A DNA stretch of 31,650 nt from Chloroflexi bacterium RBG_13_53_26 (lineage in GTDB: Bacteria; Chloroflexota; Dehalococcoidia; UBA2247; RBG-13-53-26), in contig MGMW01000096.1 of NCBI GenBank assembly GCA_001795035.1, positions 1-31,650 of the forward strand, read 5' to 3'. A model generated the notes under the pieces. That model was given only the letters and a program-made list of their open reading frames with translations, made no database searches and was not told the DNA's origin. Numbering within the stretch: position 1 is the stretch's first letter; every line of letters starts with the position of its first letter. This document shows, piece by piece, positions 1 to 7,656 of this stretch. The position numbers and the translations under genes were made by a program.

Positions 1-2736
1 CTGGGCAGTCCCCGCATCAGCTACTACGATGAGACCAATGCCGACCTGAAGTATGCCCGGTGGAATGGAGTTGCATGGAGTATCGAGATTGTTGACAGCC
101 AGGGCTGGGTGGGCCAGCATACCTCGATGTCATTGGATGCTGGGGGCAATGCTTCCATCAGCTACTACGATGCTACAGGTGAAAACCTGAAGTATGCTCA
201 CTGGAATGGCATTGCATGGGACAGACAGACGGTGGATGCGGATGGAGATGTGGGCAGCTACACCTCGCTGGCGTTCGACGCATCCGGGTACCCGACCATA
301 AGCTACCATGATGAAACACACGGCAGCCTGAAGTATGCTTACTGGTCTGGCACATCGTGGCAGATCGAGACGGTGGATGCTGAGGACTGGGTTGGGGGAC
401 ATACCTCACTGGCCTTTGATGCTTCGGGGCAGCCAGGCATCAGTTACTACGATGGCAAGGAAGGCGATCTGAAGTATGCCTACTGGGATGGCACCGCATG
501 GGAGATAGCCCGGGTTGACAGCGAAGGCAGAGTGGGCACCCGCACGTCGGTTGGTTTCGATACCTTAGGCGGCCCGGTCATCAGCTACTACGATGCCAGC
601 AATGAGACTCTGAAGTGTGCCCGCTGGAACGGCAAGGGGTGGGAAAAGGAGACAGTCAGCGGCGTGCCGTGGGTGGGCAGGTACACCTCACTTGACTTCG
701 ACAGCAAGGGGAATCCTGCCATCAGCTACTATGACCCGATGGAGGGAGACCTGAAGTATGCCTACTGGGTGGGGGAATACTGGCTCTGGGAGGAGAATAC
801 CTGGAGCATGGAAACCGTTGACTCTGCGGGCAACGTCGGGCGGTACACTTCCCTGGCCTTCGATGCTCTGGATAATGCCTGTATCAGCTACTACGATGTG
901 ACCCAGGGCAATCTGAAGTACGCCCATTGGAACGGGAGGAACTGGGAGATCGCGACGGTGGACAGCGGGGGCGATGTAGGCAGCTACAGCTCCCTGGCGA
1001 TCGATGGTTCCGGCAATCCGGCGATGAGCTACTATGATGCTACTAATGGGAATCTGAAGTATGCTCACTGGAGTGGACTGGGTTGGGATATCACCCCCCT
1101 TGACATTGCGGGTGATGTTGGCGTGTATTCGTCGCTGGCCTTTGACGATATACTGGGATACCCTGCCATTGCCTACTACGATGCCACCAACGGTGATCTG
1201 AAATATGCCCGCTGGAACGGCACAGGCTGGAATATCGAGACAGTCGATAGCGGGAGCGATGTAGGCAGCTATGCATGTCTGGCCTTTGACTGCTCTGGCG
1301 TCCCGGCCATCAGCTATCATGATGCCACCAATGGTCATCTGAAGTATGCCCGCTGGAACGGCACAGGCTGGATCACAGAGGTGGTGGATGAAGATGGCTG
1401 GGCGGGCAGCCACACTTCGCTGGTATTCGATGCGCTTAATCTTCCGGCCATCAGCTACCATGAGGCCTCGGAAGGAGATCTGAGGTATGCTCACTGGAAC
1501 GGCCAGAAGTGGGATATGGAGTCAGTTGATATCTCTGACTGGGCAGGCAGATATACATCAATTGATTTTGACCAGTGCGGGCAACCGTTCATCAGCTATG
1601 ACGGGGCGACAAACGGGGACCTGAAGTATGCCTATATCCGAAATCCAGCCCCTCACCAACCCTCCAACGAGTTGCCGGTGGATGGGGCGGACCGTATTGA
1701 CTCAGCGACTGTTGTTCTCCAGGCTTCGCTGTTCTCTGACCCCTGCATTGACAGTCAGCGGGCTTCCCAATGGCAGATAACCACAACGGCTGGAAACTAC
1801 TGCACCCCGGTGTTCGACAGCGGTCCGGACGAGATTAACCTGTTGCGAATCACAATAGCGCCAGGCATCCTGGGTGAGTACACCACATATTACTGGCACG
1901 TGAGGTATCAGGATTGTCACGGTTTTTGGTCCGAATATTCGGATGAAACGTCCTTCTCCACAGGGACGCCTCCATACCAGCCGGTGAATAGCTCGCCGGC
2001 CGATGGGGCCGTTGAGGTGGCCACAGCGCCGATGCTGGCGGCTTCGGCCTTCTCGGATCCAGAACTCAGTGACACTCATGCGGCCTCTCACTGGCAGATT
2101 ACTGCCAGTGCAGGTGACTATGAGGGGCTGCTATTCAACGAGATCACGCAGGGGATTAATCTGACTCAAATGAGGATCGCGGCAGGGGTGCTGGATGTCA
2201 GTACCACCTACTATTGGAGAGTGAGATACCAGGACAACCACGGCGCGTGGTCTGTGTTTTCGTCAGAGACCTCGTTTACCACCGCCGCTGTTGTCCAGAA
2301 TCCACCGTATCAGCCCACGAACGTTTCTCCGGCTGGTGGGGAAAGCGGTGTCAGCTTGACGCCTACCCTGGTAGGCGGCGCGTTTTCTGATGCTGACCAG
2401 GGAGACACGCATGCTGCGTCGCAATGGAGGATAACATCGGCTGCAGGCGACTATTCCAGTCCGGTCTTTGACAGCAGTAGAGATGTGATCAATCTCACTG
2501 AGATCATCATCCCCTCGCGGGAGCTTAGTCCTGATATGGCCTACTACTGGCAGGTGCGGTACCAGGACAGCCAGGGCATCTGGTCAGACTGGTCAGCCGA
2601 GACAGTCTTAACCACCATAGCAACCCCGGAACCAGGCCCCGAAGCCGGTATCCCGACGGGGCTGGTGATTGTGGCCACCGTTGTCTCTATCATCATCCTG
2701 GTGGGTGTCGCCGCTCCCCTGATGCTGCCCCTTTAG
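1..2736 (+). CDS. Large repeat-built surface protein, 3' part (left end cut by window)
   Basis: The frame is open from base 1 to a TAG at 2734-2736, so only the last 911 residues are visible and the start lies outside. The first ~540 residues are eleven full copies and one partial copy of a ~47-aa unit with the pattern ISYYDATNGDLKYAxWNG, then W, then VDSxGxVGxYTSLAFD. Copy 6 carries a short insertion. Three ~105-aa modules of fibronectin-III-like character follow (each begins YQP or HQP, has a DTHAASxWQI block and ends YYWxVRYQD..WS). The C-terminus has a Pro/Glu linker and one hydrophobic anchor (GLVIVATVVSIIILVGVAAP) with almost nothing after it. The unit size and aromatic/Asp pattern suggest a beta-propeller or solenoid displayed on the cell surface. 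That is inference from the repeats; no catalytic motif was seen. N-X-S/T sites are frequent (NGT, NLT, NET), relevant to the STT3 gene in this window. Confidence 0.85.
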   Translation: MGSPRISYYDETNADLKYARWNGVAWSIEIVDSQGWVGQHTSMSLDAGGNASISYYDATGENLKYAHWNGIAWDRQTVDADGDVGSYTSLAFDASGYPTISYHDETHGSLKYAYWSGTSWQIETVDAEDWVGGHTSLAFDASGQPGISYYDGKEGDLKYAYWDGTAWEIARVDSEGRVGTRTSVGFDTLGGPVISYYDASNETLKCARWNGKGWEKETVSGVPWVGRYTSLDFDSKGNPAISYYDPMEGDLKYAYWVGEYWLWEENTWSMETVDSAGNVGRYTSLAFDALDNACISYYDVTQGNLKYAHWNGRNWEIATVDSGGDVGSYSSLAIDGSGNPAMSYYDATNGNLKYAHWSGLGWDITPLDIAGDVGVYSSLAFDDILGYPAIAYYDATNGDLKYARWNGTGWNIETVDSGSDVGSYACLAFDCSGVPAISYHDATNGHLKYARWNGTGWITEVVDEDGWAGSHTSLVFDALNLPAISYHEASEGDLRYAHWNGQKWDMESVDISDWAGRYTSIDFDQCGQPFISYDGATNGDLKYAYIRNPAPHQPSNELPVDGADRIDSATVVLQASLFSDPCIDSQRASQWQITTTAGNYCTPVFDSGPDEINLLRITIAPGILGEYTTYYWHVRYQDCHGFWSEYSDETSFSTGTPPYQPVNSSPADGAVEVATAPMLAASAFSDPELSDTHAASHWQITASAGDYEGLLFNEITQGINLTQMRIAAGVLDVSTTYYWRVRYQDNHGAWSVFSSETSFTTAAVVQNPPYQPTNVSPAGGESGVSLTPTLVGGAFSDADQGDTHAASQWRITSAAGDYSSPVFDSSRDVINLTEIIIPSRELSPDMAYYWQVRYQDSQGIWSDWSAETVLTTIATPEPGPEAGIPTGLVIVATVVSIIILVGVAAPLMLPL

Positions 2737-2915
2737 GCGTGGGGCATGGGGACACACTTTCCAGCAGGCAGAAATCGCCCGGACGCAATCAGCTCAAAAG
2801 CTGAGTTTCTGCATGGATAGCTTCCCCCACGGCAGCAAGGCCAGGGCAGATTGCTGTGGTGTGGATAGTGCCATTGAGGGGAACATCTTGGGGACAGCTA
2901 GGCTGCTGCGGGTGG

Positions 2916-3146
2916 CTAGACTGCTAACAGAGCTTCTAGTATCTGCGGCAGAATTCTGAGTTGAAAAAGATCCATCATTAGTTCCGCCAGGATGTGTGAT
3001 TGGCCGCAAGCTGTAAGCTCGGCGTTGTAGGTGGTCCAGAGTGTGCCGCAGATATTGGTTTGTCCTATCGCTGTCGAGGTGGCAAAATATCCAGAGATCG
3101 CATCCATTAAGGCCAAACCCTTAGCAATGATCGATGTCAATACCAA
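2916..3146 (-). CDS. Two-cysteine small peptide, family copy A (unknown function)
   Basis: Encodes 76 aa from a TTG start. A GGGGGGTGA ribosome-binding site lies 6 nt upstream, the same layout as copies B and C. The protein has a hydrophobic or amphipathic N-terminal helix (residues ~1-28), a core NICGTLWTTYNAELTACG (31-48) with cysteines 33 and 47, and a second hydrophobic helix ending LLAV. It aligns without gaps to copy C at about 45 of 76 identical residues, while the core codons differ mostly at third positions, which supports a real, selected protein. No cleavable signal peptide or known domain was recognised. It lies downstream of ssrA on the same strand but has its own strong promoter. 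It could be an exported or membrane-inserted peptide, a bacteriocin-like product or a structural subunit; the sequence does not decide. Confidence 0.75.
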   Translation of the reverse strand: MVLTSIIAKGLALMDAISGYFATSTAIGQTNICGTLWTTYNAELTACGQSHILAELMMDLFQLRILPQILEALLAV

Positions 3147-3187
3147 TTGAGCTCACCCCCCCCTTGATTGCCTAGAAGCAATTGTGC

Positions 3188-3216
3188 AGATTACCACATT
3201 TTCCAGGGATTGTCAA
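3188..3216 (-). promoter_or_regulatory. Promoter of two-cysteine peptide copy A
   Basis: On the minus strand, TTGACA (3211-3216) is followed by a 17-nt spacer and TAATCT (3188-3193). This is close to the sigma-70/sigma-A consensus. It sits between the tmRNA 3' end and the peptide gene, so the gene need not rely on ssrA readthrough. The predicted leader is only ~35 nt. Confidence 0.7.
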
Positions 3217-3263
3217 CTTTGTTTTGTTTTGGGCTTGTGTAGGAAGAGGACTAATCGTGTTTC

Positions 3264-3616
3264 TGGTGGAGACGGGGGAGAGTCGAACTCCCCGTCCAGA
3301 GGAACTTGCTCAAGACCTGCTACAGGCTTAGTTGACTGTTTGTCTCACCCGGCCAGCCTCTGTCAACCGAGTCTGGCTGAGTTAGTCGAGTTTTCTTAGA
3401 CCACTCATATCGACGTCAGAATGGCCGCACCCCGACATTGCGTCGCCCATCACCGACCCATCGAGGAGAGGTCAGTGTGAACGGTAGCCGATGTTAGGCG
3501 GCTACGAGTACAGGCTCGTTATCGCCAGTTACTGTTGTGCCACTGGTTTTATGAGGGTAGCGGCACCTCAGCCTGCAGTCTTGTCGCGCCCTCCCCTGTC
3601 GAACCCGCGCGTCCCC
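3264..3616 (-). ncRNA. ssrA: Transfer-messenger RNA (tmRNA)
   Basis: Read on the minus strand, the 5' end GGGGACG pairs over 7 bp (one G-U) with CGTCTCC just before a genome-encoded ACCA 3' end. The 3' T-arm GGGGAGTTCGACTCTCCCC and the 5' GGGTTCGACAGGGG block are classic tmRNA elements. The tag frame is at 3494-3526: a GGC resume codon preceded by AGTAACT, encoding GDNEPVLVAA and a TAA stop. The hydrophobic VLVAA end fits recognition by ClpXP-type proteases. The predicted tag resembles the Dehalococcoides tag I recall (GERELVLAG). Its role is trans-translation rescue of stalled ribosomes with SmpB. The gene starts 1 nt beyond the smpB stop codon, so both are probably on one transcript with the tmRNA processed out. 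The choice of resume codon is inferred, not proven. Confidence 0.95.
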
Positions 3617-3617
3617 A

Positions 3618-4085
3618 CTAGTGCTTGATACGATAGGTTTTTAAGGTTCTCTCTATTTCCCGGTCCGTCTGGCGTCGGGCCAGAGTCTCTCGCTTATCAT
3701 ACAGTTTCTTGCCTTTGGCCAGTCCTAACTCCACCTTGGCCAGGCTCTTCTTGCTCAGATACAACCGAAGCGGCACCAGAGTGAGCCTCTTCTGGCTGGC
3801 CTTCCCGGCCAGCATGCTTATCTCATCCCGATGCAGCAGCAGCTTGCGCGAGCGGGTAGGCTCGTGGTTGTGGCGATTGCCGGCATCGTAGTGAGCGATG
3901 TGGGCATTGATCAACCACACCTCCCCATTTTCAATCCTGGCGAAGGACTGGGCCAGGTTCACTTTGCCTGCCCGAATCGACTTGATCTCGGTTCCCGTCA
4001 AAGCAATACCGGCGTCAACGGTCTCCTCGATATCGTAGTCGTGCCGTGCCTTGCGATTAACGGCTATTGTTTTTGCTTCCTGCAT
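3618..4085 (-). CDS. smpB: SsrA-binding protein SmpB
   Basis: Encodes 155 aa, the normal length for SmpB. Family features: early NRKARHDY, the GTEIKSIRAGKVNL block (~32-45), a DAGNRHNHEPTRSRKLLLHRDEI block (~66-90), and the basic C-terminal tail KGKKLYDKRETLARRQTDREIER (~124-146), which forms a helix in the mRNA channel. SmpB binds tmRNA and delivers it with EF-Tu to stalled ribosomes. The ATG at 4085 is 15 nt downstream of an extended -10 promoter. The TAG stop is separated from the first base of ssrA by one nucleotide, which places protein and RNA partners in one operon. Confidence 0.97.
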   Translation of the reverse strand: MQEAKTIAVNRKARHDYDIEETVDAGIALTGTEIKSIRAGKVNLAQSFARIENGEVWLINAHIAHYDAGNRHNHEPTRSRKLLLHRDEISMLAGKASQKRLTLVPLRLYLSKKSLAKVELGLAKGKKLYDKRETLARRQTDREIERTLKTYRIKH

Positions 4086-4100
4086 CGTCTCTCTGTATTA

Positions 4101-4109
4101 ATTATACCA
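4101..4109 (-). promoter_or_regulatory. Extended -10 promoter of smpB-ssrA
   Basis: On the minus strand the sequence TGGTATAAT occurs ~15 nt before the smpB ATG: a perfect -10 TATAAT (4101-4106) with the TGn extension. No good -35 is seen, which is usual for extended -10 promoters. Confidence 0.55.
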
Positions 4110-4265
4110 CACTGCTTCACATCACCATGAGGTATTATAGCGCGGACGATATGATCGCTGAAATACACCGTTGACACCAAATCCGAAGTTCCAAACTCTA
4201 AATCCGAAACAACATCGAAATTCCAAATCGAAATCTCAAAGTCTCTTGCACCACCTCGCCCCTGG

Positions 4266-4282
4266 ATCCGCCTGAGGCGGAT
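4266..4282. repeat. 17-nt palindrome (8-bp arms, 1-nt centre)
   Basis: ATCCGCCT-G-AGGCGGAT is a perfect inverted repeat with a single central base. It resembles the dispersed intergenic palindromes that many bacterial genomes carry in high copy, but only one copy is in this window, so its genome-wide status is unknown. Confidence 0.6.
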
Positions 4283-4408
4283 GACATGGAGGGGGTGCGT
4301 TATGACATGAAAAGAGGTGGGAAGGACATGGGTGTGGTGTGCGGAATGATGTTGGGAGGGCGCAGGAATGATATAGGGAGAGGCGGGAATGAGGTATGGA
4401 GTAATGCG
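4281..4408 (+). repeat. Degenerate tandem repeat, ~21-22 nt unit, about six copies
   Basis: The purine-rich strand reads as successive variants of one unit: ATGACATGGAGGGGGTGCG, ATGACATGAAAAGAGGTGGG, AGGACATGGGTGTGGTGTGC, GGAATGATGTTGGGAGGGCG, GGAATGATATAGGGAGAGGC, GGAATGAGGTATGGAGTAAT. Copies start near 4281, 4301, 4321, 4343, 4365 and 4386. The array follows the palindrome directly and ends ~25 nt before the nfeD promoter. The rest of the 4086-4489 gap holds the smpB promoter and A-rich phrases (AAATCCGAA twice, TTCCAAA twice), but no gene I can support. Confidence 0.5.
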
Positions 4409-4432
4409 CAAATTATCGTACGCCGTGTTTGC

Positions 4433-4462
4433 TTGTGCATCTTGACTGACCTCGGCTATAAT
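4433..4462 (+). promoter_or_regulatory. Probable promoter of nfeD-slipin
   Basis: A perfect TATAAT (4457-4462) lies 28 nt before the preferred ATG. An imperfect -35 (TTGTGC, 4433-4438) sits 18 nt upstream of it. The -10 is convincing, the -35 weak. Confidence 0.45.
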
Positions 4463-4489
4463 CAGCCCAAGGCAGTGATCTGATTGCCA

Positions 4490-5842
4490 ATGATGCGTAT
4501 TGTTCGTCTGCTGCTGTTTTCAATCCTGATTGCGGTGGCTCTGGCTGGCCTGGCAGGAGCCACTGCGCGCGCTGATGCTCCGTTCATCTATGTACTTGAG
4601 GCCGATGGGGTGGTCAATCCCAGCCTGGTGAATTACATCGACCGCGGCATCACCAAAGCAGAGGATGATGGTGCGGCAACCTGCATTATCGAACTGAACA
4701 CGCCCGGAGGACTGCTTTCCTCTACGGAGGATATCGTCAGCAGGATAGCCAGGGCGCAGGTCCCGGTTGTTGTCTATGTACCTAGAGGGGGCTGGGCGGC
4801 TTCCGCCGGCGCGTTCATCACCTTTGCGGCGGATGTAGCCGCCATGGGGCCGGGGAGCGTCATCGGTGCCTCTACACCCATAGGTGGAGGTGGTGGTGAT
4901 CTCTCTGATGACGAAAGAAACAAAGCGGTGAATCTGGCCAGTCAGTGGATGAAGAGCATCGCCGAGGAGCATGGCCGTAACGAGGAAGCCGCCATGGCTG
5001 CAGTGATACACGCAGCCTCTTTTTCGCCGGGTGAAGGACGCGGTACCACCGATCTGTCGTCATACAACCAGGAGATACTGGGGGTGGAGCGCCTCGATCC
5101 ACCACTCATCGACGACGCCGGTGCCGTGGATATCGAGGAGCTTATCGAAAGACTTGGCGCAGGGATAACCCTGGCTAATGGCGAACCGTTCAGTATCCCG
5201 GCTGATGTCAGCATCCGTTACATTAACATGAGTGCGTTGGAGCGGTTTCTGTTTGCCATCAGCGATCCCAACATTGCCTATATCCTGCTCAGCATCGGCT
5301 CACTGGGGGTTCTGGTAGAGTTGCTCCATCCGGGGATCATTTTGCCTGGCGTGATAGGTGCGGCCTGCCTTCTTCTGGCCATTTACTCGCTCGGTGTGCT
5401 GGAGGCCAACTACGCCGGGATCATATTGATCGTGCTGGCCTTCGCGCTTTTTATAGCGGAGGCGTTTACGCCGACATTCGGACTTCTTACTGCGGGAGGT
5501 ATCGTGGCTTTGGTTGCTGGTTCGTTTATCTTATTCAGCGGGACTCCTTATGAAATCGATCCCTGGCTCATTGCCACAGTAGTGGCCATCTTCAGTGGTA
5601 TTGCCATCTTTCTGATCACTGCTATCCTCAGGGCACATCGCCGCCGCGTTAACACAGGACGAGAAGGACTGTTAGGACAGACGGCGGTAGCCCGAACACC
5701 ACTCGACCCGAAGGGTATGGTTTTCGTGGAGGGAGAGCTGTGGGGTGCTGTGGCAGAAGAGGGCAGAGTGGAGCCAGGAGAGGAGGTGACGGTTACTCAG
5801 GTCGAGGGATTGAAGCTGAAAGTGCGCAAGAAATCTAAGTAG
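4490..5842 (+). CDS. nfeD: NfeD family membrane serine protease (ClpP-like, long form)
   Basis: Encodes 450 aa. An N-terminal signal or anchor (residues ~5-28) precedes a ClpP-fold protease domain (~33-225) with TPGGLLSST, the nucleophile Ser105 in AASAGAF, and Lys145 in ERNKAV, 40 residues later as in the Ser-Lys dyad of Pyrococcus 1510-N. Several transmembrane helices follow (~245-380), then the C-terminal NfeD OB-fold domain (~390-450, GLLGQTAVARTPLDPKG..VFVEGELW). Long NfeD proteins cleave the hydrophobic tail of the partner slipin, which here is the next gene, 11 nt away. Function is likely membrane quality control. Start: ATG at 4490, with ATG 4493 and TTG 4484 possible; no clear ribosome-binding site separates them. 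Confidence 0.93.
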   Translation: MMRIVRLLLFSILIAVALAGLAGATARADAPFIYVLEADGVVNPSLVNYIDRGITKAEDDGAATCIIELNTPGGLLSSTEDIVSRIARAQVPVVVYVPRGGWAASAGAFITFAADVAAMGPGSVIGASTPIGGGGGDLSDDERNKAVNLASQWMKSIAEEHGRNEEAAMAAVIHAASFSPGEGRGTTDLSSYNQEILGVERLDPPLIDDAGAVDIEELIERLGAGITLANGEPFSIPADVSIRYINMSALERFLFAISDPNIAYILLSIGSLGVLVELLHPGIILPGVIGAACLLLAIYSLGVLEANYAGIILIVLAFALFIAEAFTPTFGLLTAGGIVALVAGSFILFSGTPYEIDPWLIATVVAIFSGIAIFLITAILRAHRRRVNTGREGLLGQTAVARTPLDPKGMVFVEGELWGAVAEEGRVEPGEEVTVTQVEGLKLKVRKKSK

Positions 5843-5853
5843 GAGGTGCAAGT

Positions 5854-6618
5854 GTGATAGCCGTGTGGGTTGCGGTTGTAGCTGTAATAGTATTGTTGTT
5901 CCTGGTCCTGCCAGCAGCACTCAAGGTGGTAGCTCAATACGAGAGAGGGGTAGTGCTTCGTCTGGGGCGTTTCGTGGGCATAAAGGAGCCAGGACTGCGT
6001 GTCATTGTGCCATTTATCGATCGGATGTGGAAGGTGGACACGCGTATTGTGACCATGGACGTTCCGGCGCAGGAGGTGATCACCAGAGACAACGTCACCA
6101 TCAAAGTAGATGCGGTGGTGTATCTCAGGGTGATTAATGCAGACGATGCGGTGCTCAAGGTGGCTGACTATATTAAGGCCACATCTCTTATTTCGCAGAC
6201 CACCCTGCGCAGCATTCTGGGTCAACATGAGTTGGACGAGATCCTGGGACAGCGAGACAAGCTCAATGCCAGGCTGCAAGAGATCGTCGATGAGCAGACA
6301 GACCCATGGGGAGTGAAGGTCAGCGCGGTAGAGATTAAGGATGTGCAGCTCCCCGAACCGATGCAGCGTGCTATGGCAGCTCAAGCTGAGGCGGAGAGAG
6401 ACCGAAGGGCTAAGATTGTTCATGCCGAAGGGGAGGCACAGGCAGCAGAGAAGCTGGCCCAGGCTGCAGAAGTTCTTTCGTCGCAGCCCGCTGCTCTGCA
6501 GTTGCGTTACCTGGGGACACTGAAAGAGATAGCTACCGAAAGAACAAACATGGTGATTTTCCCACTGCCCATAGACATATTGACTGCCTTCATGGGCAAG
6601 GGTCAATCTTCGAAATAG
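5854..6618 (+). CDS. Slipin/stomatin-like SPFH-domain membrane protein
   Basis: Encodes 254 aa from a GTG start with a textbook AGGAGGTG 5 nt upstream. One N-terminal membrane helix (~3-24) is followed by an SPFH/band-7 domain (VAQYERGVVLRLGRF, EPGLRVIVPFIDRM, VDTRIVTMDVPAQEVITRDNV), a helical region with the family phrase AMAAQAEAERDRRAKIVHAEGEAQAAEKL (~172-200), and a hydrophobic tail (NMVIFPLPIDILTAF), the type of segment cleaved by NfeD proteases in this pairing. It forms oligomeric membrane scaffolds. It is translated from the same transcript as nfeD. Confidence 0.95.
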   Translation: MIAVWVAVVAVIVLLFLVLPAALKVVAQYERGVVLRLGRFVGIKEPGLRVIVPFIDRMWKVDTRIVTMDVPAQEVITRDNVTIKVDAVVYLRVINADDAVLKVADYIKATSLISQTTLRSILGQHELDEILGQRDKLNARLQEIVDEQTDPWGVKVSAVEIKDVQLPEPMQRAMAAQAEAERDRRAKIVHAEGEAQAAEKLAQAAEVLSSQPAALQLRYLGTLKEIATERTNMVIFPLPIDILTAFMGKGQSSK

Positions 6619-6703
6619 AAAGCCACAGAAGATTCACGTGAGTCCTGGGCAACATACGGTTCATGCCCCTATGCTGATCTGTGGTGAAGAGGAAGATTTG
6701 GGG

Positions 6704-6737
6704 AGGGCTGGAGGCTTCAATGTACAGCGCCAGCCCT
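6704..6737. terminator. Hairpin between convergent genes, possible bidirectional terminator
   Basis: AGGGCTGG (6704-6711) pairs perfectly with CCAGCCCT (6730-6737). It lies between the stops of the slipin (+) and prenyltransferase (-) genes. The U-tract is poor on both sides, so termination is inferred from placement. Confidence 0.45.
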
Positions 6738-6771
6738 CTTAACTTCTACGGTAGCGAGGAATGCCGCGGCC

Positions 6772-7641
6772 TCATACCAGCCACGAATCAAGACACATGG
6801 CCAGGAAAATGACCCCCAGATAGGGGAAGGCCGACAGCTTGTAGACCCTCCAGGCGTCCTTTGTGGCTGTGGAGGTGATCAGGCGAGCGCTGGCGCCAAT
6901 CATCAGGACGCCCAGGATCGTGGCCAGGGAGAGATACAGCACTCCCAGGTTGCTGTCGGTGAAATAGAGAGCCAGAGAAGCAGCCAACAGAGGCAGAGAG
7001 AGCAGAACTAGAACGGGGATAGCTTTCCTGAATTCTCGACTCAAGGGGAAGTATCTCACCCCACCGCTGATGTAATCATCCCGGTTGGCCAGCATCAGGC
7101 TCCACACGTGCAGTGGGATCCATATCCAGATCATCAGGCAGAGGAAAAGGAGCGGAAGCTCAAAACGAGGGTTGAAAGCAAACCAGGCAATGAGCACTGG
7201 GGCACAGCCAGAAATGGACCCCAGGAAGGGGCAAAGCACCGTTTTCCGGCAGACAACTGCCGCCACCGTCCCTATCAGACCAAAGACGAAGCAAAGTGGG
7301 TGAAGGATCCAGGCGAGCCCGAGGGCTGCCGCGGTGAGTGCCAGGCAAAATAGCAGAGCATTTTCGGGAGGTTGGATGCGCTTCGATGCCAGACAGCGGC
7401 GTCTGGTTCTCTTCATCCGAGAGTCAACCTCGCGGTCAATGTAGTTGGTCAGGCCATTGACTCCACCGCTTCCCAGAGTGATCGCCAGCAAGGCAAGCAG
7501 AAGTCGATCTATCGGTGGCAGTCCGCCCGCGGCGACGACGGCGGCACAGAAGCCGATGAATACAAGCAGGCTCGTTTCTCGAGGTTTCAAGACTTCAATG
7601 TAGTCCCAGATTCTGGCAATTCTGGCGTTTATTCCTACCAA
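6772..7641 (-). CDS. UbiA-superfamily prenyltransferase, protoheme IX farnesyltransferase-like
   Basis: Encodes 289 aa with about eight or nine membrane helices. An N-terminal LKPRETSLLVF matches the CtaB/CyoE opening. The first Asp-rich motif is NYIDREVDSRMKRTRRR (~65-82), binding Mg-diphosphate. The second region WIPLHVWSLMLANRDDY..GG (~172-193) matches the CyoE HFW..DY..AG signature. The best family match is haem O synthase, which adds farnesyl to haem B. No haem-copper oxidase gene is in view, and the neighbours are acyl-CoA genes. The residue after the RTRRR block is Cys where CyoE usually has Pro. A divergent substrate is therefore possible. TTG start with GGGAG 7 nt upstream; last gene of the operon, 15 nt after the ligase stop. 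Confidence 0.8.
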   Translation of the reverse strand: MVGINARIARIWDYIEVLKPRETSLLVFIGFCAAVVAAGGLPPIDRLLLALLAITLGSGGVNGLTNYIDREVDSRMKRTRRRCLASKRIQPPENALLFCLALTAAALGLAWILHPLCFVFGLIGTVAAVVCRKTVLCPFLGSISGCAPVLIAWFAFNPRFELPLLFLCLMIWIWIPLHVWSLMLANRDDYISGGVRYFPLSREFRKAIPVLVLLSLPLLAASLALYFTDSNLGVLYLSLATILGVLMIGASARLITSTATKDAWRVYKLSAFPYLGVIFLAMCLDSWLV

Positions 7642-7656
7642 GGTGTGTCTCCCTCA

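Noticed and set aside
688..1494. 268-codon open frame antisense to the repeat protein
   Set aside because: It mirrors the 47-aa repeat of the plus-strand gene, has no RBS and its own 'repeats' are only the reverse of the coding repeats.
1..1640. Regular ~141-bp DNA repeats that could suggest a CRISPR or satellite array
   Set aside because: The unit is a multiple of three, keeps an open frame, and varies mainly at synonymous or loop positions; it is a protein repeat.
2737..2915. Possible gene or terminator after the repeat protein
   Set aside because: Only a shadow frame of copy A and weak self-complementary stretches; no stem with a T-run.
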